Shown in pieces: positions 17,669-27,180 of a stretch of 64,000 nt of DNA. Position numbers and translations under genes: made by a program. Numbering within the stretch: the stretch's first letter is position 1; every line of letters begins with the position of its first letter. The notes beneath the pieces were generated by a model, which did no database searches, was not told where the DNA came from, and worked only from the letters and a program-made list of their open reading frames with translations. The DNA is from Pseudomonadota bacterium. GTDB taxonomy: Bacteria; Bdellovibrionota_B; Oligoflexia; Silvanigrellales; Silvanigrellaceae. Location of the stretch: contig RFOM01000001.1 in NCBI GenBank assembly GCA_009926615.1, forward strand, positions 62,001 to 126,000, in the 5' to 3' direction.

Positions 17669-18550
17669 ATGAAAGTATCAAAAAATCATGTGCTGAGATT
17701 CTTCCGGTACCTCAAACTCATCCTTATTCCAGCAGTCCTTCTGCTCTCATCCGGAATTTCATCTGAAGGATTCGCGCAGGATCGCAAGGCACAGCAGCAG
17801 AGCGCAGCAGTCCCTCAGATCGCACCGGTGAATTCCCAAGGCATTAATCCCTCGAAAACAAGCCTGAAGGGCGGTTCCATTCCGCTGTTTTCACTGAGCA
17901 TCGCGGATTCGGAAAACTCCGACGATCTCGTTCCTGCACTTCGTGTTGTCGCCATTCTCACCATTCTGACGCTTGCACCGGCCATCCTTCTGCTGATGAG
18001 CGCATTTACACGTATTCTGATTGTTCTGAGCTTTGTCCGTCAGGCACTCGGTTCGCCGACGATGCCTCCGAATCAGGTTCTGGTCGGCCTCTCACTCTTT
18101 CTGACCTATTTCGTAATGGCCCCGACAACGACAAAAATTTACGACACATCAATCGCGCCCTACATGGAAAAGAAAATGAGCGCAGAAGCTGCGTTCGACA
18201 TTGCACAGGTGCCGCTCAGAGATTTTATGCTTGCGCAGGTTCACAAAGAAGACATCAAATTATTTCTTAGTTTGTCAAAGGGCCCGCAGCCGCAGAAGCC
18301 CGAAGACATTCCAATGCGGGTGCTGATTCCGTCTTTTATCATCAGTGAACTCAAATCGGCATTCCAAATCGGATTTCTGGTTTATCTGCCGTTCATTATT
18401 ATCGACATGATCGTCAGCAGTGTTCTCATGGCAATGGGTATGATGATGCTTCCGCCAACGGTCGTCAGCCTGCCCCTAAAAGTCATTCTTTTTGTCGTTG
18501 TTGACGGCTGGAATCTTCTTGCCGGCTCGCTGATAAGGAGCTTTTCATGA
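17669..18550 (+). CDS. fliP: Flagellar type III export gate protein FliP
   Basis: A 293-residue gate subunit with a cleavable N-terminal signal sequence (about 1-36), then four membrane segments. Typical FliP motifs are LTLAPAILLLMSAFTRILIV, VRQALGSPTMPPNQVLVGLS, IPSFIISELKSAFQIGF and MMLPPTVVSLPLK. A Gln/Ser-rich exported stretch (about 37-85) precedes the core. The stop overlaps the start of fliQ by four bases. Confidence 0.97.
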   Translation: MKVSKNHVLRFFRYLKLILIPAVLLLSSGISSEGFAQDRKAQQQSAAVPQIAPVNSQGINPSKTSLKGGSIPLFSLSIADSENSDDLVPALRVVAILTILTLAPAILLLMSAFTRILIVLSFVRQALGSPTMPPNQVLVGLSLFLTYFVMAPTTTKIYDTSIAPYMEKKMSAEAAFDIAQVPLRDFMLAQVHKEDIKLFLSLSKGPQPQKPEDIPMRVLIPSFIISELKSAFQIGFLVYLPFIIIDMIVSSVLMAMGMMMLPPTVVSLPLKVILFVVVDGWNLLAGSLIRSFS

Positions 18551-18822
18551 ACAGTCAGCAGGTCACGGACATCCTGATGAGTCTGATTTATGCGACCGCC
18601 GAAATCAGCCTGCCGCTTCTGGTCACGGCGCTTGTTGTCGGTTTGATCATCAGTATTTTTCAGGCAGCAACTCAAATCAACGAGGCCACACTGTCATTTC
18701 TTCCAAAGATTGCCGCGATGATTGCAGTTTTTGCTGTCATGAGTCCTTGGATGATCCGCAGAATGAGTAATTACACACAGGATATTTTCAGGAAAATTCC
18801 GGAAATTGTGAGACAAAAATGA
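18547..18822 (+). CDS. fliQ: Flagellar export gate protein FliQ
   Basis: A 91-residue protein with two membrane helices. LPLLVTALVVGLIISIFQA followed by TQINEATLSFLPKI is diagnostic of FliQ. FliP, FliQ and FliR form the helical gate of the export apparatus. ATGA overlaps join it to fliP before and fliR after. Confidence 0.96.
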   Translation: MNSQQVTDILMSLIYATAEISLPLLVTALVVGLIISIFQAATQINEATLSFLPKIAAMIAVFAVMSPWMIRRMSNYTQDIFRKIPEIVRQK

Positions 18823-19631
18823 CCTTTGAATCGCTCCTACAGCTCGACCCGAAAGTCTGGCCGCTCGCAGTGATGCTGTTCCTGCGAATCGTGAGCGTTT
18901 TGTTTTTTCTTCCCATATTCGGCGATGCAAATATCCCATCAAGAATAAGAATTCTGCTGGCATTGACGTTAAGCATCTGCATTTGGCCTGCAGTTGAAAA
19001 AGACATCACGGCGACACAGGGATTCATTCAATGGAGTCCGCTGGCACTTGCCCTCGCTACAATCAGGGAAGTCTTTTTCGGGTTCGCCGTTGGTTTTGCA
19101 GCCAAACTGCTCTCATTTGCAGCCGCAATTGCGGCAAACATTGTCGGCGTCAACATGGGATTTCAAACTGCGACTCTCTTCTCGCCTCAGACCGGAACAC
19201 AGGAATCATCGTTTACGTCCCTTAAAGTCTGGTTAATCACCATCCTCATTCTGACCTTCAACATTCATCATGTTTTTATTCAGGGGATTGTTTCCTCGTT
19301 CGTCACAATACCTTTTGCATCTTCGGCCGATCCGCAGCTTCTGCTTAACATTGTCATGCAGACACTGACGAACAGTTTCGATATCGGACTGCGGATAGCA
19401 GCGCCGCTTCTGTTGATCCAGACGCTCTGCACTCTGGCTCTCGGTCTTCTGAACCGCGCACTTCCCCAGCTCAACGCATTTGTGATCAGTTTTCCCCTCA
19501 GTTTTTTGCTCAGTATGGTCGTTCTTTTCTTCTCATCGGCAGCTTTTGTCAGACTCATCGGAGAACACGGCGGTACTCAGGAAGTGACCGCGTTTTCCAG
19601 AGTCCAAAAAGCTTTTGATCCGAAACGCTGA
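18819..19631 (+). CDS. fliR: Flagellar export gate protein FliR
   Basis: A 270-residue polytopic membrane protein. The N-terminal stretch LRIVSVLFFLPIFGDANIPS and the following IREVFFGFAVGFAAKLLSFA, QTGTQESSF and LNRALPQLNAFVISFPL are FliR family motifs. Length is standard. It overlaps fliQ by four bases and precedes flhB by nine. Confidence 0.96.
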   Translation: MTFESLLQLDPKVWPLAVMLFLRIVSVLFFLPIFGDANIPSRIRILLALTLSICIWPAVEKDITATQGFIQWSPLALALATIREVFFGFAVGFAAKLLSFAAAIAANIVGVNMGFQTATLFSPQTGTQESSFTSLKVWLITILILTFNIHHVFIQGIVSSFVTIPFASSADPQLLLNIVMQTLTNSFDIGLRIAAPLLLIQTLCTLALGLLNRALPQLNAFVISFPLSFLLSMVVLFFSSAAFVRLIGEHGGTQEVTAFSRVQKAFDPKR

Positions 19632-19640
19632 GGTTGAGAA

Positions 19641-20744
19641 ATGGAAGAAAGAGAAGACAGTCAGCAGGACAAAACCGAAGAGGCAACCGAAGAGCGAAAA
19701 AGGCAATATCGCGAGGAAGGTCAGATTGCCAATCCCCGCGAGATTCTTGCCGCAGTTACTTTGATTATTGTCACTGTCGGGCTGTCCATGCTCGGCAGCG
19801 ACATTGTCAGCGCATTCAGGGTTTCTTTCCAGCGGGCCTTTGCAATAATCGCTACTGCCGGACAAAAGACTGTTTCAATCGCAGATGTAAGCTCGCAAAT
19901 ATTTGCACCGGTATTGCCGCTTGTCGCAGGTTCAATCGTTGTACTCTCGGTTACGCCTTCGGTGATCGGACTTGCATTTACCCAGTTCAACTGGTCATGG
20001 AAAAAAATCACTCCTTCTGCCGACAAGTTGAATTTCATATCAGGTTTTCAGCGGCTCCTCTCGGCAGGCGGACTTGAGGAATTTGTTAAAGTGCTGATTA
20101 AAGGAATTACCTTCTGCACGGTCGTGTATGTTTTTCTAAAAAATGAAATTCAGTTCAGCGGATTGGCATACTTTCAGGGAACCTCAGTTTTTGCCGGTCA
20201 GCTTTTTTCTTCCATACTCAAACTTCTCACGTGGATGACCGTGACGGCGGCAGTGCTGTCGGTTGCCGATTACGGGTACAGCCTCTTCAGACTCAACCGC
20301 CAAATGATGATGAGCAAACAGGAAGTCAAAGAAGAAAACAAAGCTCAGGAAGGTGACCCTCTGGTCCGAAGCCAGCGCCGGCGCATGGCCCGCGAGCTTA
20401 TCATGCGGAAAAATGTTGCCGCTGTGCCGACAGCAACATTTGTCATTACCAACCCGACACATTTCTCCGTTGCAATCCGGTATGTGAGAGGCATGGCAGC
20501 CCCGATTGTCGTGGCGAAAGGTCAGGATTTTCTCGCTTTGAAAATTCGCGAAATTGCAAAAAAGAACGACATCATGCTGGTCGAAAATAAAGCATTGGCC
20601 CGCACTCTCTACAAGACCGTCAAGGTCGGTCAGGAAGTTCCGCCGAGCCTGTATGCATCCGTCATCGAAGTCATGAAGGTTATCTATCAGGCCCGCGGCC
20701 GTGATTATTTTGAAAGGTTCAGTCTGCAGGGCGCAGTTTCCTGA
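19641..20744 (+). CDS. flhB: Flagellar export substrate-switch protein FlhB
   Basis: A 367-residue protein: N-terminal EDSQQDKTEEATEERKRQYR, four membrane segments, and a cytoplasmic domain with the autocleavage motif Asn-Pro-Thr-His at 271-274 (VITNPTHFSVAIRY). Cleavage after this Asn switches export from rod/hook to filament substrates. VVAKGQDFLALKIREIAKK and ARTLYKTVKVGQEVP follow as in other FlhB proteins. It has no long C-terminal extension. Confidence 0.97.
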   Translation: MEEREDSQQDKTEEATEERKRQYREEGQIANPREILAAVTLIIVTVGLSMLGSDIVSAFRVSFQRAFAIIATAGQKTVSIADVSSQIFAPVLPLVAGSIVVLSVTPSVIGLAFTQFNWSWKKITPSADKLNFISGFQRLLSAGGLEEFVKVLIKGITFCTVVYVFLKNEIQFSGLAYFQGTSVFAGQLFSSILKLLTWMTVTAAVLSVADYGYSLFRLNRQMMMSKQEVKEENKAQEGDPLVRSQRRRMARELIMRKNVAAVPTATFVITNPTHFSVAIRYVRGMAAPIVVAKGQDFLALKIREIAKKNDIMLVENKALARTLYKTVKVGQEVPPSLYASVIEVMKVIYQARGRDYFERFSLQGAVS

Positions 20745-20772
20745 TTGAGTTTTTTTAACAGGGGTTTGTGAC

Positions 20773-22899
20773 ATGGCAGCTCAAAACATTGCACAGGCAA
20801 ACACAGCCGCAGACGGCGGAGCCGCCTCCATGTTCAAATGGATGCGCAGTCCGGATGTGCTTATTGCCGTTGCCGTTGTCGGAATCCTGCCGATGATGCT
20901 CTTTCCGCTTCCGGGAATCGTCCTCGACTTTCTGCTTGCACTGTCTCTTTCGACCTCGCTCGTCATCATGCTTGTTTCAATTTACATCACCAAACCCCTC
21001 GAATTCGGTGTTTTCCCGACGATTCTTCTTATCTCGACCCTTTTCCGCCTCGCACTTAACGTTTCAACAACCCGTTCAATCCTCACACACGGCGGCGATG
21101 CATCGGGCTCCATGAGTGCTCTGATAAAGGCATTCGGTAATCTGGTTATCGCAGGAAACATCGGCGTCGGACTTGTGATCTTCGTCATTCTCACAATCAT
21201 TAACTTTGTAGTTATCACCAAGGGTTCGGGTCGTATCGCGGAAGTTGCGGCACGATTTACACTCGACGCCATGCCCGGAAAGCAGATGGCTATTGATGCC
21301 GAGCTCAACGCCGGTCACATCAACGCAGAGGAAGCACGGAGAAGAAGAACGGCTGTTGAAAAGGAAGCCGACTTTTACGGTGCCATGGACGGTGCGTCCA
21401 AATTCGTCCGCGGTGATGCTATAGCGGGTATAATTATTACACTCGTGAACATGATTGTCGGTCTTATCGTCGGAATTATTCAATTCAACATGAGTGCCGG
21501 CGACGCTGCCAAAACATTTACTCTTCTTGCCGTCGGTGACGGACTTATCGCTGCCATCCCTTCGCTGATGATTTCAACTGCCGCGGGTCTTATCGTTACA
21601 CGTTCGACCTCCGAAGGCGATCTCGGAGGGCAGGTTGCAAAGCAATTCCGCGTCCATCCGAAAGCGCTTTACGTATCTGCAGGAATCCTCTTTCTGCTGG
21701 CAGTCATTCCGGGCTTTCCGAAACTTGCGTTCCTCAGTCTCGGTGCCGGATTGATTTTCCTTGGCAGAATTGCGGACAAAATGCTCGTCAAAGAAAGTGA
21801 AACCTCCTCAAACAGCAAGGACACCGACAGCACCGGCCGCGACAAGAAAGAATCGGAGAGCATCGAGAGCCTCATGAAACTCGACATGCTGACCGTTGAA
21901 GTCGGACATGCTCTCGTCCATCTTATCGATCCGCAGCAGGACGGCGAGGTCGTCGACCGTATTCAAAGCATCAGAAAGCAATTTGCGCAGGATCTCGGAA
22001 TTGTCGTGCCTCAGATCCAACTCAGGGACAACCTCCTGAACAATGCCCCCGGCCAGTACACCATTTCACTCAAAGGCAGCAAAATCGGTTCCGGACAGCT
22101 GATGGTTGAATACTACCTCGCAATGGATCCGGGCAATGTAGAAATGCCGATTTCAGGAGAGCCGACAACTGATCCGGCATACGGCCTGCCGGCAATCTGG
22201 GTCCATAAGCGCGACAAAGACGAAGCCGCATTCCGAGGCTACACGGTCGTGAATTGCGCAACTGTCATTGCGACTCACCTGACCAAGGCACTCAAGGAAC
22301 ATGCGTCGGAACTTCTGACAAGGCAGGACGTTCAGTATCTCGTCGACAAACTCAGAGAAACAAATCCGAAAGTCGTTGAAGAGGTTATTCATTCCGAGCG
22401 TCTCACGGTTGGTGATGTTGTTAAGGTCATGCAAAATCTGCTGCGCGAGGATGTGTCGGTCCGAGACATTCTTTCACTCTTCGAGTGCCTCGCTGACCAC
22501 TGTAAGATTGTAAAGAACCCTGACGTTCTTTCTGAGCAATGCAGAAAAGCACTGGGGCGCGGAATTTCTCAGAAGTACCTGAACGACAAGGACGAACTCG
22601 TGGTTGTGACCTTTGACAGAATGATTGAAGACATTATCGGAGGCGGCCTTGTCACAACCGACAACGGCAGCTCCTATCTCAATCTTGATGCACGTCAGGC
22701 GCAGGAAATTCTTCAAAAACTCATGCAGGGAATTTCGGCATTCGACAGCGAAGGTACACAGCCTGTGCTGCTGATGTCGGCCCGTCTCCGTCAACCGTTC
22801 CAGAGGCTCGTGGCGCGTTATCTGCCGCAGGTTGCCGTGCTGTCCTATGACGAGGTCTCTGCAGGTACAAGCATTCGCAATATTCAAATGATTTCATGA
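20773..22899 (+). CDS. flhA: Flagellar export component FlhA
   Basis: A 708-residue protein. Eight N-terminal membrane segments surround the FHIPEP signature (about residues 150-180: SGRIAEVAARFTLDAMPGKQ, then MAIDAELNAG). The C-terminal cytoplasmic domain starts near residue 360 and forms the nonameric ring that docks chaperone-substrate complexes. It includes VEVGHALVHLID, IRDxR-type and MQNLLREDVSVRDI motifs. Length is typical. A Ser/Asp/Lys-rich linker (about 340-355) joins the two parts. Confidence 0.97.
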   Translation: MAAQNIAQANTAADGGAASMFKWMRSPDVLIAVAVVGILPMMLFPLPGIVLDFLLALSLSTSLVIMLVSIYITKPLEFGVFPTILLISTLFRLALNVSTTRSILTHGGDASGSMSALIKAFGNLVIAGNIGVGLVIFVILTIINFVVITKGSGRIAEVAARFTLDAMPGKQMAIDAELNAGHINAEEARRRRTAVEKEADFYGAMDGASKFVRGDAIAGIIITLVNMIVGLIVGIIQFNMSAGDAAKTFTLLAVGDGLIAAIPSLMISTAAGLIVTRSTSEGDLGGQVAKQFRVHPKALYVSAGILFLLAVIPGFPKLAFLSLGAGLIFLGRIADKMLVKESETSSNSKDTDSTGRDKKESESIESLMKLDMLTVEVGHALVHLIDPQQDGEVVDRIQSIRKQFAQDLGIVVPQIQLRDNLLNNAPGQYTISLKGSKIGSGQLMVEYYLAMDPGNVEMPISGEPTTDPAYGLPAIWVHKRDKDEAAFRGYTVVNCATVIATHLTKALKEHASELLTRQDVQYLVDKLRETNPKVVEEVIHSERLTVGDVVKVMQNLLREDVSVRDILSLFECLADHCKIVKNPDVLSEQCRKALGRGISQKYLNDKDELVVVTFDRMIEDIIGGGLVTTDNGSSYLNLDARQAQEILQKLMQGISAFDSEGTQPVLLMSARLRQPFQRLVARYLPQVAVLSYDEVSAGTSIRNIQMIS

Positions 22900-22936
22900 G
22901 AGGCAGGGATGACTTCTCAACTTTCGAGGTGTGACA

Positions 22937-24418
22937 ATGGATGTCCATAAGTTCGAGGCCTTCAATATGCAGGATGCCATCAAGCTCGTTAAAAAAGAGC
23001 TTGGGAGGGATGCAGTCATACTGTCGACGCGTGAAAAAACGTCATATTCAGACGAAACCGGCAAATCGGTCCGTGTCATCGAGGTCACGGCTGCAGCGGC
23101 AGCAACCAACAGCAGCCAAAACCGCGCTGCGCCCGTTAAACAACGGAGCACCATGCTTTCGCCGGAGGAAGCGGCCCGTGCACAACGCGTGAATTTTCCG
23201 AATGTCGACTCCAAAAGCGACGTCAACGTTGTCAAATCAGGCAACACGCTGCCGCAGCTCAACTCAGCTACCCGATCCCTCGCAAAGACTCTTGCCGGCG
23301 CGCTCGAAACGCCGGTCCCAAAGCGGACAACGCATCTGAACTCCAAAGAACTCTCCGGCCTCGGCTCGGCTTCCTCACCGGCAACCGCAAGAACACCTGA
23401 AACAGAATCTCCGCATCTGAACGGCGTTCTCAGGCGTTTTGACGAAAATTCTACGGTCGAAGTCCGTTCTCTGCGTGACGAACTCTCCAAAGTACGGCGC
23501 GAAATTGAAATGATTCCGCACGTCAATGTTTCTGATCAAATGCAGGAGATCAGAATCCTTCTTCACGACCTCATGAGACAAAAGTACACCGGCGACAATG
23601 AAAATCCCGCTCTTCGGGACGAATGCCTCAATGATATCTGTATAAAACTGCGTGCGGCGGGCGTTCTGGAGGCGATTATCAGTGAACTTGCCCATGTTGT
23701 TACGTCGGGACCAAAGGCTTCACAGGGCGACGGCTCACCGCTGAACGGAGAGCGGCTCAAAGAACATTACCTGAACCAGAGTATCAGGTTTTTGTTCCGT
23801 CAGATGAGTGTTGCGACCCAATCAAACTTTTCCAACCAAAAGGTCGTCGCTTTGGTCGGCTCTACCGGAGTCGGCAAAACAACGACAATTGCGAAGCTGG
23901 CTGCCCGTATGCAGCTGACCGACAAAAAACGCGTCGCTCTGGTCAGTATGGATTCGTTCCGGATCGCAGCCGCCGACCAGCTTCGCGCGTATTCAAAAAT
24001 TCTGGACTGCCCCTTTACGGAAGTCAGCGATTTGCAGGACCTGTCCGAATTTGTCACAAAATTTTATGATTACGACCTTATTTTCATTGATACAGCCGGA
24101 CGGAGCAGCAAACATCAGGCACAAATGGATCAGCTCCGTCAACTGAGCACAATGCCTTTTCCGGTCCATTTCCATATGGTCCTCTCGGCCAGCATGAAGC
24201 AACGTGATCTCGACGAAACCCTGAAATCATTCCGCATGGTCAACCCCCAAAGTCTGCTCTTTACCAAACTCGATGAATCGTGGAGTTTTGGTGAGATTCT
24301 CAACACCAACATCACCAGCAAAATTCCGTTGTCATTTTTCACGACGGGGCAAAAAGTGCCGGAGGATCTTGAGCCTGCGACAAAAGAACGGGTTGTCGAA
24401 AGAATTTTCAAACTTTGA
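22937..24418 (+). CDS. flhF: Flagellar placement GTPase FlhF
   Basis: A 493-residue SRP-type GTPase that recruits the first flagellar components to the pole. Its N-terminus (FNMQDAIKLVKKELGRDAVI) is the FlhF B domain. A variable middle region is followed by the N and G domains with P-loop GSTGVGKTTT (about 307-316), SMDSFRIAAADQLRAY, the DTAGR motif and TKLDE. Start ATG 22937 with GAGGTG five bases before; an in-frame GTG six bases upstream is less likely. Together with FlhG it indicates a polar, number-controlled flagellum. Confidence 0.95.
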   Translation: MDVHKFEAFNMQDAIKLVKKELGRDAVILSTREKTSYSDETGKSVRVIEVTAAAAATNSSQNRAAPVKQRSTMLSPEEAARAQRVNFPNVDSKSDVNVVKSGNTLPQLNSATRSLAKTLAGALETPVPKRTTHLNSKELSGLGSASSPATARTPETESPHLNGVLRRFDENSTVEVRSLRDELSKVRREIEMIPHVNVSDQMQEIRILLHDLMRQKYTGDNENPALRDECLNDICIKLRAAGVLEAIISELAHVVTSGPKASQGDGSPLNGERLKEHYLNQSIRFLFRQMSVATQSNFSNQKVVALVGSTGVGKTTTIAKLAARMQLTDKKRVALVSMDSFRIAAADQLRAYSKILDCPFTEVSDLQDLSEFVTKFYDYDLIFIDTAGRSSKHQAQMDQLRQLSTMPFPVHFHMVLSASMKQRDLDETLKSFRMVNPQSLLFTKLDESWSFGEILNTNITSKIPLSFFTTGQKVPEDLEPATKERVVERIFKL

Positions 24419-24440
24419 CTCAAAACGGGAGAACGAAAGC

Positions 24441-25382
24441 GTGTTCGATCAAGCAACAACTCTGCGCCGACTCATGGAAGAAGCCCGTCTGCCTGCACCA
24501 TTTGCAGGCGCACCCGCAACATTGCGAAGTTTCGGCAGTGCCGTTCCCTCAACAGACAAAAAAGCACCGCGGGTGATTACCGTGACCGGCGGAAAAGGCG
24601 GTGTCGGCAAAACTTTGACCACTGCAAACCTTGGGCTGTGTTTCGTCCGAGAGGGGATGCGAACATTGCTGATAGACGGTGACTTGGGACTTGCGAATCT
24701 TGACGTTGTGCTGAACGTCAGAGCCGACTCCACATTGGACGACGTTCTGAGCGGTGAGCGTGAACTCAAGGATGTCATCGTCACGGGTCCGGAAGGCTTG
24801 CGCCTGATTCCGGCTTCGAGCGGAATGCCAAAAGTAAGTGAGTTGGGAAAAATGCAAAAACTGGTTCTTCTCGACCAAATTGAATGCCTGCAGGACGACT
24901 TCGATATCGTTCTCATCGACACGCCGGCCGGAGTGTCGAAGAACGTCCAATACTGGGCAGCGAGCGCTTCGGAGGTTGTGCTTGTTGCCACGCCTGAACC
25001 TACAAGCCTTGCAGATGCGTATGCAACAATGAAAGTACTCTTCCAGACCAACAACGAAACTGTTTTCAAACTCATTGTGAACATGGCCAAAAGCGATGAG
25101 GAAGCGCTGCGGGTCTATGAGAGACTCAGTTCAGTTGCCGCCGAATATTTACAGGTCAAAGTCGACTATCTCGGTAATATTCCGCTTTGCGACTCGGTTC
25201 GGAATTCCGTTCGCGAGCGGGCTCCGTACGTTCAAAGGTATCCGTTTTCCGCAGCATCGCGCGGAGTGCGGTCGCTGGCACGTGAAATTCTGTTCAACAG
25301 CGATCGGCCGCAGCCCAAGGGAACCATGCAGTTCTTCTGGAAGCGTCTGGTATCCGGTCAACACAATGAGTTAATGAGCTAA
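24441..25382 (+). CDS. flhG: Flagellar number regulator FlhG (MinD-like ATPase)
   Basis: A 313-residue MinD/ParA-type ATPase. The N-terminal FDQATTLRRLMEEA contains the DQAxxLR motif by which FlhG stimulates FlhF GTP hydrolysis. The deviant Walker A GGKGGVGKT is near residues 51-59, followed by LLIDGDLGLANLDV and IVLIDTPAGVS. The start is GTG 24441 with GGGAG upstream; an open frame extends 168 bases further into flhF but is a shadow. FlhG limits flagellar number and links to C-ring assembly. Confidence 0.95.
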   Translation: MFDQATTLRRLMEEARLPAPFAGAPATLRSFGSAVPSTDKKAPRVITVTGGKGGVGKTLTTANLGLCFVREGMRTLLIDGDLGLANLDVVLNVRADSTLDDVLSGERELKDVIVTGPEGLRLIPASSGMPKVSELGKMQKLVLLDQIECLQDDFDIVLIDTPAGVSKNVQYWAASASEVVLVATPEPTSLADAYATMKVLFQTNNETVFKLIVNMAKSDEEALRVYERLSSVAAEYLQVKVDYLGNIPLCDSVRNSVRERAPYVQRYPFSAASRGVRSLAREILFNSDRPQPKGTMQFFWKRLVSGQHNELMS

Positions 25383-25402
25383 TATCCTGCTTGGGGGAAG
25401 CT

Positions 25403-26287
25403 ATGAGTCCGGCAAATCTAGCAAAGAAGCAGCCTCTTCAGGATAAGGGCGGGGAGAATTCCGACAACTCCGCCAAAAAATCAATTTACAACAGCGAGAG
25501 CGGTGAAAAGGCCGCCAGAAAAACTGCCCAACAAAAGAAACAGGCAGGAAATCAGGCGCGGGCACAGGCAGCATCAAATGATCCCATGCGCAATCAGGTG
25601 ATCATGGACTATGCACCGCTCATTAAATACATAGCCCAAAAAATCGCGGCACGTCTGCCGTCCAACATTGATATCGACGACCTGTTCTCGGCGGGTGTGA
25701 TCGGTCTTATGGACGCGATCGACAAATACGATCCGGGTCGTGACAACAAGTTTAAAACGTATGCCGAATTCCGCATACGCGGCGCCATTCTCGACGAGTT
25801 GCGCAATCAGGACTGGGTGCCGCGTTCAGTGCGCGAGACCAACAAACGCGAAGAACGCGCGCGCTATGAGCTTGAACAAAAACTCGGCCGGCCTCCGACG
25901 GACAAAGAGACCGCGGAGTTTCTCGAAATTTCACTCGAGGAATTTCACGAAAAATCGGGTCGTACGAGAGTTTCGATGCTTTCGCTGGAAGAGCTCGGCG
26001 GAGTCAACTCGGGCGACAAAAAGTCACTGCTTGAGTGCCTCGAAAACCCAAACTCCAAAAACCCCTTCACCATGCTCAAGGCAAAAGGCGTGAGGGATAT
26101 TATTCTTAAAACGGTCGAAGAATTGCCTGAGAAGCAAAAACTCGTTTTGAGCCTTTATTACTATGAAGATCTTAATTTGAAGGAAATCGGCCGGATTCTT
26201 GATGTCACGGAATCGCGGGTTTCCCAGCTGCACACGCAGGCCGTGCAGAAGATGCGCCTGAAATTGAAGAACCTTCTGCAGGAATGA
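25403..26287 (+). CDS. fliA: RNA polymerase sigma-28 factor FliA
   Basis: A 294-residue sigma-70-family factor of the FliA/WhiG class, which transcribes late flagellar genes. Region 2 ([60 protein letters not shown]) and region 4 ([36 protein letters not shown]) are complete. The first 60 residues are a Lys/Gln/Ala-rich extension without homology to the usual start, making it about 40-50 residues longer than enterobacterial FliA. Start ATG 25403 follows GGGGGAAGCT. Confidence 0.95.
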   Translation: MSPANLAKKQPLQDKGGENSDNSAKKSIYNSESGEKAARKTAQQKKQAGNQARAQAASNDPMRNQVIMDYAPLIKYIAQKIAARLPSNIDIDDLFSAGVIGLMDAIDKYDPGRDNKFKTYAEFRIRGAILDELRNQDWVPRSVRETNKREERARYELEQKLGRPPTDKETAEFLEISLEEFHEKSGRTRVSMLSLEELGGVNSGDKKSLLECLENPNSKNPFTMLKAKGVRDIILKTVEELPEKQKLVLSLYYYEDLNLKEIGRILDVTESRVSQLHTQAVQKMRLKLKNLLQE

Positions 26288-26300
26288 CGGAGAAGAATTC

Positions 26301-26696
26301 ATGCCGATGCCACCACCCGAATTGAAGATCCTGATCGTCGACGACTTTCCGACCATGCGAAAAATCGTCCGGCAAGTCCTTCGTCAGCTTGGATATGAAA
26401 ATGTTCAGGAGGCCGAGGACGGGGAGGCGGCGTTGCGAACCCTGCGTCAGAAGGGTGATTTCGAATTTGTCATCTCCGACTGGAACATGCCGAACATCAC
26501 GGGAATTGAACTTCTGAAGTCCGTTCGCAGCGATCCGCAGCTAAAAGGACTTCCGTTTTTGATGGTGACTGCAGAGGCTGACAAAGAAAACATCGTCGAA
26601 GCGGTCAAATCGGGAGTCAGTTCCTACATCGTCAAGCCGTTCAATGCGGCTACGCTCAAAGAAAAAATCGAAAAAATCTTTGCAACGCGGGGGTAA
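26301..26696 (+). CDS. cheY: Chemotaxis response regulator CheY
   Basis: A 131-residue single receiver domain. Asp14 and Asp15 form the acidic pocket, Asp60 ([11 protein letters not shown]) is the phosphoacceptor, Thr90 (MVTAEADKE) and Lys112 (YIVKPFNA) complete the active site. The WNMP motif after the Asp is typical of motor-binding CheY. It lies 13 bases after fliA and would act on FliM. No CheA, CheW or CheZ gene is in the window. Confidence 0.93.
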   Translation: MPMPPPELKILIVDDFPTMRKIVRQVLRQLGYENVQEAEDGEAALRTLRQKGDFEFVISDWNMPNITGIELLKSVRSDPQLKGLPFLMVTAEADKENIVEAVKSGVSSYIVKPFNAATLKEKIEKIFATRG

Positions 26697-26697
26697 T

Positions 26698-27180
26698 ATG
26701 TCGACGAACATCACTTCATACGACGAACTGCACAACGATACAGACGAATCCGGAAATTTGCAGAAAGTCTCGACTCTCGAACTTCTGTCCTCGCTCCGGC
26801 TCAGGCTGGTCTCGAAAAAGATCCCCCTGCGCTACTGCAAATTCAATATCACGAACACAGAAAACAAAATGTTGCAGGGAGAGTCGCTCAGTGTCGCGCC
26901 GGACGGAATCATGTTCTACTCCTCCCTCTCATATGAGACCGGATGCCTGATGCGTGTTCACGTAAAGCTTCCCGACTACTGGGCAAGAAAATCAAGGCAC
27001 GTCGATTACCGTCATACGGAAGCGCCGTCGCACTTTCAGATGCTTTGCAGGGTTGTTTCATGCGAGGACGTAGGCAGCCGTCCCAACCGTTATATGCTCA
27101 CCGTGCAAACGGTGAATATTGACCCCATCGACGGAAAGGTTCTTGCCGACTTTCTGGGTGTCGGAGCGGCATCACTGTGA
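26698..27180 (+). CDS. PilZ-like protein of the flagellar operon
   Basis: A 160-residue soluble protein just after cheY (one base apart) with GGGGG before ATG 26698. The central part (YCKFNITNTENKMLQGESLS, VAPDGIMFYSS, VHVKLPDYW, FQMLCRVVSCED) follows the beta-strand pattern of a PilZ barrel, in which an NxSxxG-type turn (here SVAPDGI) precedes a strand. The Arg motif for cyclic-di-GMP binding is not evident, so it could be a non-binding variant. A role in motility is suggested by position only. The stop overlaps the next start as GTGA. Confidence 0.5.
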   Translation: MSTNITSYDELHNDTDESGNLQKVSTLELLSSLRLRLVSKKIPLRYCKFNITNTENKMLQGESLSVAPDGIMFYSSLSYETGCLMRVHVKLPDYWARKSRHVDYRHTEAPSHFQMLCRVVSCEDVGSRPNRYMLTVQTVNIDPIDGKVLADFLGVGAASL